From: Annulohypoxylon bovei var. microspora
Taxonomy: Eukaryota > Ascomycota > Sordariomycetes > Xylariales > Hypoxylaceae
Length of the DNA: 64,000 nucleotides
NCBI GenBank assembly: GCA_022836615.1
Contig: MU405380.1
Span: 1 to 64,000 of the forward strand
Direction of reading: 5' to 3'
The position numbers were made by a program, and so were the translations under genes. Under the pieces are notes generated by a model. It did not search any database. It was not told the DNA's origin and saw only the letters and a program-made list of their open reading frames with translations. Positions 34,455-45,933 of the stretch are shown piece by piece; within the stretch, counting starts at the first letter, position 1, and each line of letters opens with the position of its first letter.

Positions 34455-36311
34455 CAGCCTAGGTATCCAAGTACCTAGTCACCCATAGTAGGTATGTGGA
34501 GAGCAACGCACAAGAGTGATTGACTTCATGATGAGGAAGATAACAACTAAACTGCAGCGATATAAATTATTTGTTTTCTTCTATAAATTGTGGTGTTTGT
34601 TCAAGGGTTGTAAGAATCTGACAGTAAAAGCTACCCCTAAATAGGAGAGCTGCGCTAACGGTCCGTGCCGTGGCGGGTTATGGCGTTCAGGGCGTTCAGG
34701 GCGTTTTAAGTCTTGAAATTAATTCCATCATTGTGACCTGGGCTCGTTTCCTCTCAAAATGTTGTCGAGCCCGAGAAAGTAAACCTACCTGTGTAGGTTT
34801 CTATTGATACCCAAATTCCAAGTATTGAGCTCCTTTCAACGTAGTCAATTCCGTGGAAGATGTTCAACAGCCCAATAGATGCGGATCCGTCAGACAACGC
34901 CACAGCTATTCTCTCGGGTAGACTTTCGTCTCTCTCGTCAGGGGCCAAAATTGGTCACGATCAATCTCGTACCCTTCGCAACGTTAAGGGGGAGATGATG
35001 AAAAGAATTTAAGGAGAAACAGCACCCCTCTCAACAGCACCCAAAGATACAAGAAGAGATAATTCCAATTATTCTTGAGGTACTGGGTATCTATCAAAGA
35101 TATCTACACAAGACGCAAGTGTGTAAAGGGTAGGGGAAGATGCATTACTTAACTTTATAGGGGCTATGTTATAACTCAGGTCTATCACCTTAAATTTTCA
35201 CCATCACATTACTTTAGATGTCCGATCCTGCCGAGAAATCTCCGCTAGTCTTGAGCGTAAGTTGATGTAGAATATGCCACTAAGGTACCACAACCCAAAA
35301 AGAAGCCGTATTGTTGTCGTAGATGTTCTGCGACATTATTATTACGATAAGAGAGGTATCCACGAATGACGCCGTGATGTTATTCTGCACGTAGATCCTG
35401 TCATGTAAACATACGATTATGTTTAGCATAGTCGTACAAAGCCTATCCCCGACGGAAATTCGCCGAGTCATTTCGATGATATGGTGGAATAGGAGTAAAC
35501 ATCTAAGGTGGATATCTATATGCCAAGAGCATAGAAAATCGATCTCTTATATAGTGTATAGTGTATAGTGTATACAGCTTCCCCGGCTTCCCAAGTTGCC
35601 CTTGACGTAACTTAATAGGGTTGACTAATAATATCTATAGGATACTATTACATTGACACATTCGGCGCTGCGATTGGAGGCTGCGTATGAAGTTATCTGC
35701 TGGACGTACATAATTATTGCAGATGCGTGCGGGGTGAGTCAAGTCGTGATACCATGGATCTCATACTATTGATGACGAAGAGCGCCGCTTTAAAGAGGTC
35801 CTGTCGAATGTCCATCTTCGATAAGATCCCAACCCCAGAGTATAGCTTATCTAAACGCGACGCCGAATCATCCCCGTCCAATCGGCGTGGGCAATTGGAG
35901 TTGCTAGTCGCAGATCCTGGAGCTGGCCTAGATAATGCAGGGGAAGCCATCCAACCAGAACCGCCGACCCCGCCGTAAACGGAAACGTGCTAGAGGTAGG
36001 CCGCCGGTCTCGATTCGCACCTGTGTTATGTAAAACTGTAGGTCTATTGTTATCTCCTGACCGGAGGTGGTGAACATCTGGGCAGCATCGCAGGAAGTTA
36101 TCGTGGCCGAGTTCGGGATACGGGCGTATGCGTAAATCGGGAACCCTTCGGAATCTCGAGAGGATCTTAGGATATATATAAAAGCTTGCATCGCTCTTAT
36201 GAGGTAGGAAAAGTGTATTAATGGCAGTTCAAATTAATAGCACATTCGAACAAATACTAAATCACGGTAATGGGATCCTTGGTTAGCAAAATTAGCAAGA
36301 ATAAATCCAAA
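34455..36311. other. Intergenic, mostly nothing recognised
   Basis: A TATAGTG microsatellite lies at 35549-35574 and a GGCGTTCAG triplication near 34680-34705. At 35935-36033 a 32-codon frame carries an AT-hook-like RKRARGRPPV. It has no supported gene context. Confidence 0.4.
35549..35574. repeat. TATAGTG microsatellite
   Basis: Three to four tandem copies of the 7-bp unit TATAGTG. Confidence 0.8.
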
Positions 36312-36793
36312 ATGTCTTCTGACCCCGTCCCGATGACCTACTACGCGAAAGCGTCGAGCGTCAAGCCGCCTCTGATCGCCAACGAAAACGCCTTCCTCGG
36401 AGACGTTTCCTCGTCGTAAGTTATGCGCTGATCCTCACTTGGATGATACAATGGCTAATCTCACAATAGCGACAAGATCGACCCCGAGAAGCCTATATCT
36501 GCTGGATTCTACCGACTTGAGAAGGGAACTCCTCTCGTATATGCATACCATTACCACGAGAGTAAGCCTTTCCGCTGGACCCTCCCCTGACATCAGTCCA
36601 CTGACTAAACCTTGCTGCTACAGTGAAAATCATTATCGAGGGTAGCTTTGATATTAGCGACGAGGCGGGCAACAAGGCGCACGCAGTTCCCGGCGACGTC
36701 TTCTACTTCCCCAAGGGCTCGAAGATCACCTTCACTACGGAAGATTACGGTCTCGCTTTCTATACTGGACAACGAAAGGCGGACGACGCATAA
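36312..36793 (+). CDS. EutQ-like cupin protein
   Basis: Three exons (36312-36415, 36470-36561, 36624-36793; introns 54 and 62 bp) give 121 residues. The second splice creates the Met of YHYHEMKIIIEGSFDISDEAG. The fold is a single cupin barrel with motif-like HYHEMKIIIEG, then GDVFYFPKGSKITFTTED, the pattern of EutQ-type cupins. In bacteria EutQ belongs to the ethanolamine utilisation pathway. Fungi carry stand-alone copies of unknown role, and no ethanolamine ammonia-lyase genes are nearby. The His of HYHE may bind metal. No targeting signal is visible. Confidence 0.8.
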
Positions 36794-37237
36794 ATAAAAA
36801 CGTATAATAAACCCATATGGATATTTGGAATGAAAAAAAGTCTTGTCTAAGGCTGGTTTATCTGTTCATATCGTGTACATAAATAATGAAGATATACCCT
36901 CTACTCGACCTTTTGTTGGTACTCGAGCAATTGAAGATCATTGAGTTAAATCTAATAATTGGCGAATTGAATGTGCAAATGTGATCCTAAAATCTATGGA
37001 TGACATCATGAACTATGGGCAAGGGGGAGAAAACACCTGAAATCGATTTACTCTTACTTTGTATCCTACCTAACTATCATTTAGAATAATTCAATAAGTT
37101 ATTAGACTGTAAGAGACAATGAATCTCGTCACCGAGTTTGGTGCTAAATCTACCTAACAATGCTGTGTTCTTGACGTCGCCATGGTTGCACAAGACTCGA
37201 GGAAACCGGATGAATCTTGTTAGGAGCTGATGCGCAG
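36794..37237. other. Intergenic between convergent genes
   Basis: This holds the 3' regions of the cupin and BET2 genes. Nothing else is recognised. Confidence 0.5.
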
Positions 37238-38347
37238 TTAACCTGTTCTGCCAAAAACGCGATCTATCGTATACTTTGGCAGGGCGTACACGGGGTCAAT
37301 GGCTTCCACGCCGGGATATTTCAGCAAGCTCAAGCCTGTCAGGCCAAAGAAGGTGTGCCAAATATCAACCATATCACCAGGTCGGTCTGACAGACCACCT
37401 TTTTCAGTGTCTTGGCAGCTGAGGGTAAACTTGATGAGTTTTTCCCTATCGATCCAGTGTGCCCGGTCAATGATTGACAGGCTGCCTAATACCCACCAGT
37501 TGTAACACACATCTTCATGTTTTTCTGGTCTTCCGTTGAGCCCGCCACGGGCGACTTGCCTCTCGCTCAGCCAGCCGCCTAGCTTGTCAACGTCGATTAG
37601 ATCTTTGCGATTGGCGATAGCGAGAGCAGCCACGCATGTAAATATCTGACCGGAATGGCTCTCGGCGCCGGGACTAACGCCAAATCCACCGTCAAAGTTG
37701 GCGCAGGCAGCAACGTAATCAACTGCTTTGTTCACATCGAGCAAGTGCAATAAACCTAGGAGGGAGAGAGCATTTAATGCGCCGTATAGAAACCGCGTAT
37801 CTTCTTCTCCCCATTCATCACCGGCAACTGCACCGGTTTCCCGGTTTTGGAGATCTGCTATGACTAAAGCAAGGATTAGCGAACTGAACTGAACTGCCTA
37901 CAGTAGATATATCATGCAACATTGGCAGCAGTAGAAGAAGCAGCAAATAGGAATTGGTATGTAACCGATTGACTCACACTGGCCCACTTGAGCTTTGCCG
38001 TTACCCTTGCCACGCTTCTCTAACTCGTCCAAGGCATCAAGCAGAACAAGGATCTGGACGGCGCTGACTGTGTAAAGCATGTGTGCGTCATGACCGGGCG
38101 CAGCGCCAAAACCGCCGGTCTCATGTTGGCAAGAAAGGACAAAGTCTACGGCTTCATCTCGAGGCAGGGCATCGGGGTGTCGGAGCAAATGTAGCGCGGT
38201 CAGTCCCCAATACAATCCGTTTAGGCGAAGATGCTCGGTAAGCCAGTATTCGTATTCGTCCTTCTTCGTGTCTAAGCTCTGTATGTACTTCACGTGTGCT
38301 GCCGTCGCGAGCTGGAGTTCGTCTGGTAGATTTTGGATTTCCGACAT
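37238..38347 (-). CDS. bet2: Rab geranylgeranyltransferase beta subunit (BET2)
   Basis: Exons 38347-37978 and 37863-37238, with a 114-bp intron, give 331 residues; the splice builds GQFIADLQNRETG. The protein is the prenyltransferase alpha-alpha barrel with repeated G-G-F/L motifs (CQHETGGFGAAPGHDAH, FDGGFGVSPGAESHSGQ, RGGLNGRPEKHEDVCYNWW, GGLSDRPGDMVDIWHTFFG). The zinc ligands are the Asp and Cys of EDVCYNWW and the His of DIWHTFFG. With the alpha subunit and Rab escort protein it attaches geranylgeranyl groups to Rab/Ypt GTPases in the cytosol. The ATG at 38347 gives the usual short N-terminus (MSEIQNLPDEL). Confidence 0.95.
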
Positions 38348-39725
38348 ATTCTTGTGGAGGGAATTGATATTTCGATCGGCGAGAGGAGAGGCGCAGGTAG
38401 TAGGTGGGTAGAGCTGACGAAAGGTGAATTGTATGTAAGTGTTGAAGTTGGCGCAGCAGGAAACGACGTAAATTAATATGTAGAAATCCCTTGAGAGCTC
38501 CAACTTCGGAGGTGGGGAGGGTGACAGCTGCCTACCTTGGGCAATGTGGGGTAGCTCCTCACCGCCTTGGCAGAACCTAATATCCATTTGTTATAAATGC
38601 TCTCCTACTTCCTTCTACCTTTTGGTCTTTTTTTTTACTTCCCTCCCTAGCTCTCTTTGCCATAAGGCTTAGATCAAGTGTAGTATCTGTTCTTTTCAGT
38701 GTAATATCTGGAAGAGTTGCAACGTAACTCATCATTTATTATACCTATTTTTGTGCGAAGGGTGCGCATCCTCTGTGCTAGCGCATGATCACTCCCACTG
38801 TGTCTCTGGTATCACACTACTTCCAGGCGACGCGACATTGGCGTCTGTTTTCATTGCATTCTTGGAGTTCACCCAGGAGGCGACGAAGATGTGGGCTATA
38901 TCAATTCATTCATATTCATACTTCAGTTATTGAATCCTAGGAAAAGCCGCTTATGAGGGCGCCAGAGAGCATTACAGGCGAAGTTAGACAATAGAGGATA
39001 CTATACTCGGTGTACATTTTTCAGTCGTATCGTTAAATTCATGCAGGTATGTAGCTCTTGCAGATTTCGTAACGTTATAATACAGTTGCTATTATAATCC
39101 ACGAATATTCTACTGAGCTTTATTAGTCAAATGTGTTGTTTTAAATGATGTTAACCTACTTATACCCAACTCACGAATTATACCTACTTAAATCCGTTTA
39201 AGCTGCAACTTAGATGAACGAGTATGTTTTATATATGGCAATTCGTGATGATATAGCTTTCTCTTAACGATTTTAAGTACCTATTACACGGATTACCTAG
39301 CATGTTGTTAACTTACCTATATAAGCACCACATATATTCGATGACAAGATTATGAATCCACAGTTTTTTTCTATTCTAGGAAAACGGATACACTAGTTTA
39401 TATCAAGAAACTGCCAATAACATAGGTAATAATCTTGAACGATGGGAATCGTGGGATTACCTGTCTAGGTATTCAAAAACTATGCGTTCAATGTCTATGT
39501 TTAGACACATGAGGTTGCTCCCATCGGACCGTACCTATCCTCTTATGTGGAGTTATAAGAAAAAAATGGGTTGGCTAACGAATACTGACAACGGGTATTC
39601 TCGAGATAAACGACAGCAAACATGTTTGCACCATTCTAATATATCTATTGTAAGAAACTTAAACATCTCATAATATTTTGAAACCTCAAGGTTCTCAACT
39701 AAAATTCATCATTTACATACCTACA
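38348..39725. other. Intergenic, nothing recognised
   Basis: BET2 upstream region followed by AT-moderate DNA with scattered TACCTA motifs and no convincing ORF. Confidence 0.45.
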
Positions 39726-40131
39726 TACAGTAGTTACCCCTGCAAGTGCATACACCACTTTGTGCATAGGTATCTCTAAGTGCATACGGATCCGGATTTT
39801 CAATTATATTTGTATGTAAAAATGCCTATTTGCATACTGCATATGAGACTCGGATTTATTTGTTTACAGGGGCCAATTCCAGGGGTTTTAGTACCGATTT
39901 TGACCCATAAATTACCATAAAAGGTAACGATCCGCTGACTTAAGTAAGCAAAAGCCACGGACCCACCTAGATTAGATAAGAAATACCCAGAAACGTGACC
40001 AATCTTCTCTAATCCCTATGTTTTAATTAAAGTGGGCCTTGCCATTATCGGTTCCTCTTGGCGCATGGTATCCCTAAATGCATACGATATCGCTGCCCGG
40101 ATTGTATGCAAAAACAGGGGTAACTACTGTA
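39726..40131. mobile_element. MITE, 402 bp, TA target duplication
   Basis: The element runs from CAGTAGTTACCCCTG at 39728 to its reverse complement CAGGGGTAACTACTG ending at 40129, flanked on both sides by TA. The terminal inverted repeats extend, after a four-base mismatch, into TGCATACA. The interior has repeated GCATAC motifs and no coding capacity. Short length, TA duplication and CAGT-type ends fit a non-autonomous Tc1/mariner (pogo/Fot1-like) element. No transposase is present in the window. Confidence 0.85.
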
Positions 40132-41611
40132 CCTAGGTCCTACCTAGAGGTCGGGTATATAAAAGTGTTTAGCGCTAAAATGGTACAATACGCCAAATAG
40201 GTAGTCGAAAGGAAAAAGCGGGCAAAGGTGGAGAGAATGGTTGTGCGTGGCAGCCTGTTTCAGATTCCAAAATCTTGTTACGCGCTTTTCGCAGATGTAG
40301 TGTGGACCCCGGGAGGTCCGGTACATAGAGCCCAGCCATTGAAACTTCGATATTAATATCAGATCACTCGCTTCGAGGTTTGAAGCCAGTGTTTTCTGCA
40401 TGACACCAATGCCATTTTATATCTTACCTACAGGACGCAAGACGCAAAGCAGGTAATTAATAATCTCTATCAAGATCTCGACTAGCTGTCTTTATCGAGT
40501 TAGCTTTGGAGGTTGAATCGTTTAGTGCTTCAAGGTTAACATTGAACTTAATCTGCGGCTGGAACCGCTACTTATTAAAAGGGTGTCATTGATGAAACTC
40601 ACCGTTTACTACATGTACATTTTGTCGTTACTTACATAGGGCATTCGACTTGATATCACGAGGCTAAAAATGTTCGGATATCACGGCTGTGGCTGTAGTT
40701 AGGTCGATATTTCGTCTGTCAAACAAAATCATAGTGAACCCGTCCGAGTTTCGGTCTCTTTCAACAATTGTTACTCCATACCGAAATTCGAAATGGTTTC
40801 AATATCCTTCCCCTATTGCATTTCTATCATGTACCTAGGTATCTAATAAGCACTTAGCTTACTTAAGTATATAGATAAGTACATAATATTTATATAGGCA
40901 AGTATTATACCTCTTTATTTGCATACATATAAACGCAGCTATCTATGAGCAGTACAGATCAGGTATAGTCCCTCCAGGTACATTAATACGATTTAACCCC
41001 TGAGACTTAGCGCATTTCCCAATCGTCAGGACTGGTCAGGCACGGCCGACATAACTGTATGTACAGTTTCGGTACCTTCCAATGTACAGTGGTTATCCAT
41101 GTGGAATATCCATGTATCCCCTGTCGATGCTTCCCAGGACCGACCCAAAGTCTCATCGATTCGTCAAATCAATTCCAATCTTCAATATCCAATTGCCAAT
41201 TCAATTCCTCCCCTTGGAAATATCAAGATTGGATATTTGGGTTGTTTATTTTTCTTTCGTAAGGCATCACAAGAATAAAACTTCTAACTTACCTAATTGT
41301 ACAATACCTTGCAACATCTTTTTTTGTCTTCTTACTACTCCTAGGATACATTGGGATATCCTTAATTGACCCCCTTAGCCTGGCGCCTCCTGTCGCAGGT
41401 TCATCAAAGTCCTGCCCTATCTCACTTTACTAATCCTTCCTACGAATCAGCCTGATACCCCCGATACCTGATACCTGATACCTGATACAACATTCCAAGG
41501 CGCACGACTCATCCTGTCCTCCTGCGGCAGACAGCGAATCAGGTGTTTCCCTGCTATTCCCCGATTCGTGTGTTTGACGGAGGACAATAAGGGGAACACA
41601 TACCACCCATA
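40132..41611. other. Intergenic, with a short CTGATAC repeat
   Basis: No gene is recognised. Positions 41451-41489 hold about four copies of CTGATAC. The final 200 bases are likely the promoter/leader of the RhoGAP gene. Confidence 0.45.
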
Positions 41612-43995
41612 ATGCGCCGAAAGCCAGTTCCCAACCCGCTGTCTCTGGCTGACGATTCGGATTCCTTGGGCGATCAATCTGCAGCCAGCGCCATCGCCAG
41701 CGCCAATGCCAGTGCTAATACCAGTGCCAATAACAGCGCTCGCGCCCTTACCTACCCCGATTCTACCACCTTGGGAACAGAGAGAACCAGCCCGCGTCCG
41801 ACTCTCGGTAGCGAATCTACGCTTCAAGTCATCTCGCCGACATCTTCGAGGTCGCCCAAGTCACCTCGATCTCCCTTTGTTAGCAAGTTTAACACGACTA
41901 CGCCCAGGAAACCCCTACCACAACAAAGCCAGACTTACCCCGTCGATTCGCATCAGCCGCTGCATCCTCCGGATGAAGTGCATCTTGCTCAACATCGGCG
42001 ACGCCCATCTCCCCATCGCCGCGAGCCAGAACATCCACCTCTAACCCTACTTCCGTCGTCCCACACGACCAACACAATCAACACAGTCACAACTACCACT
42101 AGCACTGCATCGACCGTGCCGGATACATGTTCCCATCCCGAGGTCGAGAAACACTCGAGGAGTGGTAGCCGCTTTTTTAACTTCGGCAAGGCCTCGAGAT
42201 CTACCAATCAGCTCTACCACAACCACAACGATAGCGCGAACATGAGCGAGACTATGTCCCGCGGAATAGAGAATACCATTATGTCAGATAGAGGGGTCTC
42301 GAGTAAAAATTCTAAGAATTCAGGTACGTCAAGCTAGAAGTCAAAGGAATTGGCCTTACGTATTATGTCAGTCTGATGATGCTAATCCTTTGTTTCGTCG
42401 CCAACTAGACCTTTCTTCGTCTGTTGATCTTTCAAACCAGAAATCGGCCCATTCTTTGCCTTCCAGATCTGACGTCTCGTTGACGTCGACTAGCGAACAA
42501 GAGGCCAGCTCTAAGAAGAACAAACCGAAGCCTTTCACACTAATGGGTCGCAATAGGTCACTGAAGGATAGGGATGGACATAGCCCAAAGGAATCCATCA
42601 CAATCAAGCTGAGCGAACCTGAGCGAGATACCTCCTTTACGGGTACCTTTACGGGTATGCAACCTTTGAGGACGGCCCCTATGAATACCGATGGCCACGA
42701 AAGGTCTTTTAGACACATGATGAATTCAACGGCACGGAACCATTCCGCCGACCGCGCAATTCCTCCTCGAGATGCGCCGGGGAACAAAGACTACCGACAT
42801 GATAAAGACTATCATAGAGGCAATTCTTCCTCCCTCAGTACCAATAACAACGGGTCTACATTCTTCAATGGTCTAAAAAGTTCTGGTAGCCGAGCAGCCG
42901 ACATGATCAGTAAAGGGTTATTTGGGAGGAGCGGCCGCAGTGCCAGCACATCTGATAGGGAATTGACAGTCGACGACGAGCATTACGTTCTGAAGGTTAT
43001 CAATTTGCCATTGGTCGAACAAACGCGACGGACGAGAATTTCGAAGCGGCTTGAAGATTCTCGAGACAAGACGGAATTCTGGATGCCCGCCTTCCCGTGG
43101 CGAGCCATTGACTATCTCAATCTTAAGGGAACCGATGTCGAGGGCCTGTATCGTGTACCTGGGAGTGGTCCTCAGATCAAGAAATGGCAAAGAAAGTTTG
43201 ACGAAGGTAAGTGTTTCATCCCCTGTCCTGCCAATTCACGTGGTTACTTACTAAACCTCGCAAGAACACGACGTCGACCTATTCGCGCAAGATGATCTCT
43301 ACGATATAAACATCATTGGTTCCATGTTCAAGGCCTGGCTACGTGAACTTCCAGACGAACTTTTTCCGAAGGAAGCGCAGGAGCGAATCTCCCGCGAGTG
43401 CGCTGGTGCGGACTCAGTACCTCAAATGCTCATCGATGAGCTCTCCAACTTATCACCGTTCAACTACTACCTCCTTTTCGCTATTACGTGTCATCTCAGT
43501 TTGCTCCTCGCACATTCGGACAAAAACAAGATGGACTTTCGCAATCTCTGCATATGTTTCCAACCCTGCATGAAGATCGACGCATTTTGCTTCAAGTTTC
43601 TCGTCTGCGAGTGGAGATTATGCTGGCAAGGATGCAGGAACGAAGCTAGATATATCGAGGAAGAATATCAGCTGTTCCAACAACCACTGCCTAGAGGGCT
43701 AACGTCACCAGACTCCCGAAGTCACAGTGGAGCCAACACACCGGATGAACGAAATCTATCTTCGTCAGACAGCAATAAACTATCGGCGCCTCCTGTGGAT
43801 CAGCATAATGGGAAATTAAGAAAGAAACCGGGGACAGGAGGCCAGCCAAACGGGGACGCAGCTTCAAACTACCCGGTTATGGCACCTTCGCTGACTATTA
43901 ATGGTGAACAAGACATACCCCAGCGACGATCCGGAGAACGAGAATTAAGGCCGTTATCGCCCATCAAACCTCTTTCTCCGATGAATTTCTCTTAA
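41612..43995 (+). CDS. RhoGAP domain protein
   Basis: Exons 41612-42323, 42409-43206 and 43265-43995 (introns 85 and 58 bp, both phase 1) encode 746 residues. The first 440 residues are disordered, rich in Ser/Pro/Asn, with an alternating Ala-Ser/Asn run (SAIASANASANTSANNSA). The RhoGAP domain follows. The arginine finger is in GLYRVPGSG (R near 485), the second splice restores KFDEEHDVDLF, and the conserved NIIGSMFKAWLRELPDELFP, LIDELSNLSPFNYYLL and NLCICFQPCMKIDAFCFKFL follow. The C-terminus is again disordered. It should stimulate GTP hydrolysis by a Rho-type GTPase (Rho1 or Cdc42) controlling polarity or cell wall. The target cannot be read from sequence. Confidence 0.88.
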
Positions 43996-44848
43996 TTTCC
44001 TGACTTATACCTCGGTCTACGCAATTGGAGAACAAGGATGGTTTTAATCTGGATCTGATGATACCTTTCTTTTTGCTTTGTCTTGATAATACCCCCCAGG
44101 AGATGAATGTGGTGCATATACGGCATTTGGCCTGGCGGCTCTCTTTTTGACGATATTACGCTCCGTTTACGATTTTAACCCTTTTTTCACCCTTCCTTTT
44201 CATATCTTAGCGCTCTACAACCGCCTAGCTCGAAACCCGTCCGTTACGGGTCGGCAGTATGCCAATGCCTATTGATTACTTCGGTGGTGGCGAATTAGAA
44301 TACTTGGAGGAGGCAGTGTAGTCGAGTGGTCTTGTGCTGTCGCGTGCGAGCAGCACCATCTTTTTTATTTTGTCTAGTTCCGTTCCTCGACGTCCGACCT
44401 TCTGGAAATATCCTCCATACCTCTACATCGATTCTAGGATACTGGTGGCGGTGGTGTAGACACATGACCTACTATTCATTTTCAATACACCTCGGAGTGT
44501 CTTGAATAACGAATTCCTACTTGGCTATAGGGTGAAAGCTACGTGCAAGGTGGAGGACAGAGTGCAGCAAAACGTAGCGGCGGAGTTTGGAAAAATCAAG
44601 GGACGGGAAAAAAGAAATCTGTACCATAGGTTGCCGGAAGTTCCGCAATTGCCAATATAAACATGCCTAGTCCGCAAACCCCCGTCTTCACGTACCAAGA
44701 ACGCCTAAACTCCTGCCTCTGCACTGCCATTCGTAATGCGTGGGTATCAACATCGTAGCGTCCCCATCTTCAAGCCTCCATCGCCGAGCCAAACATCCTT
44801 GACAACGGCGTGGTCTGCTGTACTACTGCCATCCAGCCCACTCCATCC
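43996..44848. other. Intergenic between convergent genes
   Basis: 3' regions of the RhoGAP and RRS1 genes. No ORF or repeat of note. Confidence 0.5.
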
Positions 44849-45436
44849 TTAAGCCTTCTTCCTCCGCTTCTTGTCCTTCGCGTCCTTCTCCTCGCGCTCC
44901 TTGGCCTCGTCGACCTCGACGAGCCAGTCGTGCGGCACGGCGCCCTCCCCGCGGCGCTTGACGGCGCCGCCCTTGTCGTAGCCCCACGTGCGCTCCCACT
45001 GGCCCGTCTCCTCGTTGTACGCGCTCGCCTTGGCGTGCCGCTGCTCCCGCGTCTTCGGCTTGATGCCCTTGCGCGCCGCGAACTGCTCCCACCGCGTCGG
45101 CTCCTTCGGCGCCGGCAGCGGCTTCTCGCGCGGCAGCGGCGTGGCTGGCGCTGGTAGAGACAGGAGAACGCCGGACGTCGTCGTGGACAGCGGGAGCGTG
45201 CTGAGCAGTTGGTTGATCAAGGCTTGGGCGCCGTCGCGCGCGGTGGCCGCGAGTTGTGCTTCGAGAGCGGAGGAGGAGCCTGGGGTGGCGGTTGAGGAGG
45301 CGGTTTCGGGGACCGCGGAGCTGGAGAGCGGGTTCGGGTCCGTGGCGAGGAGAAGCCCTAGGTCGAAGGTGTACGGCGTGGGCTTGGTCACGGAGACGTC
45401 GAGTTTGGGCTTCGGGGTTGGGGTTGGCGGGGCCAT
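44849..45436 (-). CDS. rrs1: Ribosome biogenesis regulatory protein RRS1
   Basis: This is a single-exon 195-residue protein. The family core is clear: TPYTFDLGLLLATDPNPL near the N-terminus, LINQLLSTLP in the middle, then PLPREKPLPAPKEPTRWEQF (TRWE-F-A-x-KGI), the KTREQRHAK segment and GQWERTWGYDK. The C-terminus is Lys-rich (KDKKRRKKA) and probably nucleolar. RRS1 works with RPF2 to load 5S RNP into pre-60S ribosomes. It is shorter than animal RRS1 but similar to yeast. The gene is divergent from the mitochondrial ribosomal gene 500 bp away. Confidence 0.9.
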   Translation of the reverse strand: MAPPTPTPKPKLDVSVTKPTPYTFDLGLLLATDPNPLSSSAVPETASSTATPGSSSALEAQLAATARDGAQALINQLLSTLPLSTTTSGVLLSLPAPATPLPREKPLPAPKEPTRWEQFAARKGIKPKTREQRHAKASAYNEETGQWERTWGYDKGGAVKRRGEGAVPHDWLVEVDEAKEREEKDAKDKKRRKKA

Positions 45437-45933
45437 TGTGCGTGTGGTTGTGGGCTGAATTGACCCGGATAGATTTATTTGTGGTTTTTTTATTTATTTA
45501 TTGAAACTGTTGAGTGTAGGCGTACGAGTAGTAGGTGGTTGTAATTGTTTTGTTGTTTTGTTGTTTTGTTGTTTTGTTGTACGGCGTACAGCCAAGTCAG
45601 AGGTTGAACGTTGTATTAATGGCAGGTGAAAATGCACTGCTCAATTGAAGAAAAAAGTTCCAATTGATCCCAAGAATTTTTAGGTGGATTCTCTAGAAAT
45701 TCAAGGTTATCAGTTTATCGATAGTGGACCGGAGGGCTGGTTTCTCCGCTATCGTTTAGAGCGAAGCTGCTGCCACCCGCACCGATTGAGTGATATGTAT
45801 GTATGCACCTATCAGAGCGTCAATTACCAAAATTTAGTTGGGTCCATTTTGAAGGTTGCGATTTTGATATTGCAAGCTATTTTGTCGACATTGAAGATCC
45901 CCAGATTAGAGCTCGACTTCGATCCCACCAGCA
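45437..45933. promoter_or_regulatory. Divergent intergenic region RRS1 / RSM23
   Basis: About 500 bp must hold both promoters. Positions 45546-45580 carry a TTTTGTTG tandem repeat. No defined transcription-factor site is claimed. Confidence 0.5.

Noticed and set aside
35714..35978. Overlapping ORFs of about 80 codons on both strands
   Set aside because: Each is as good as the other, with no splice partner or family resemblance.
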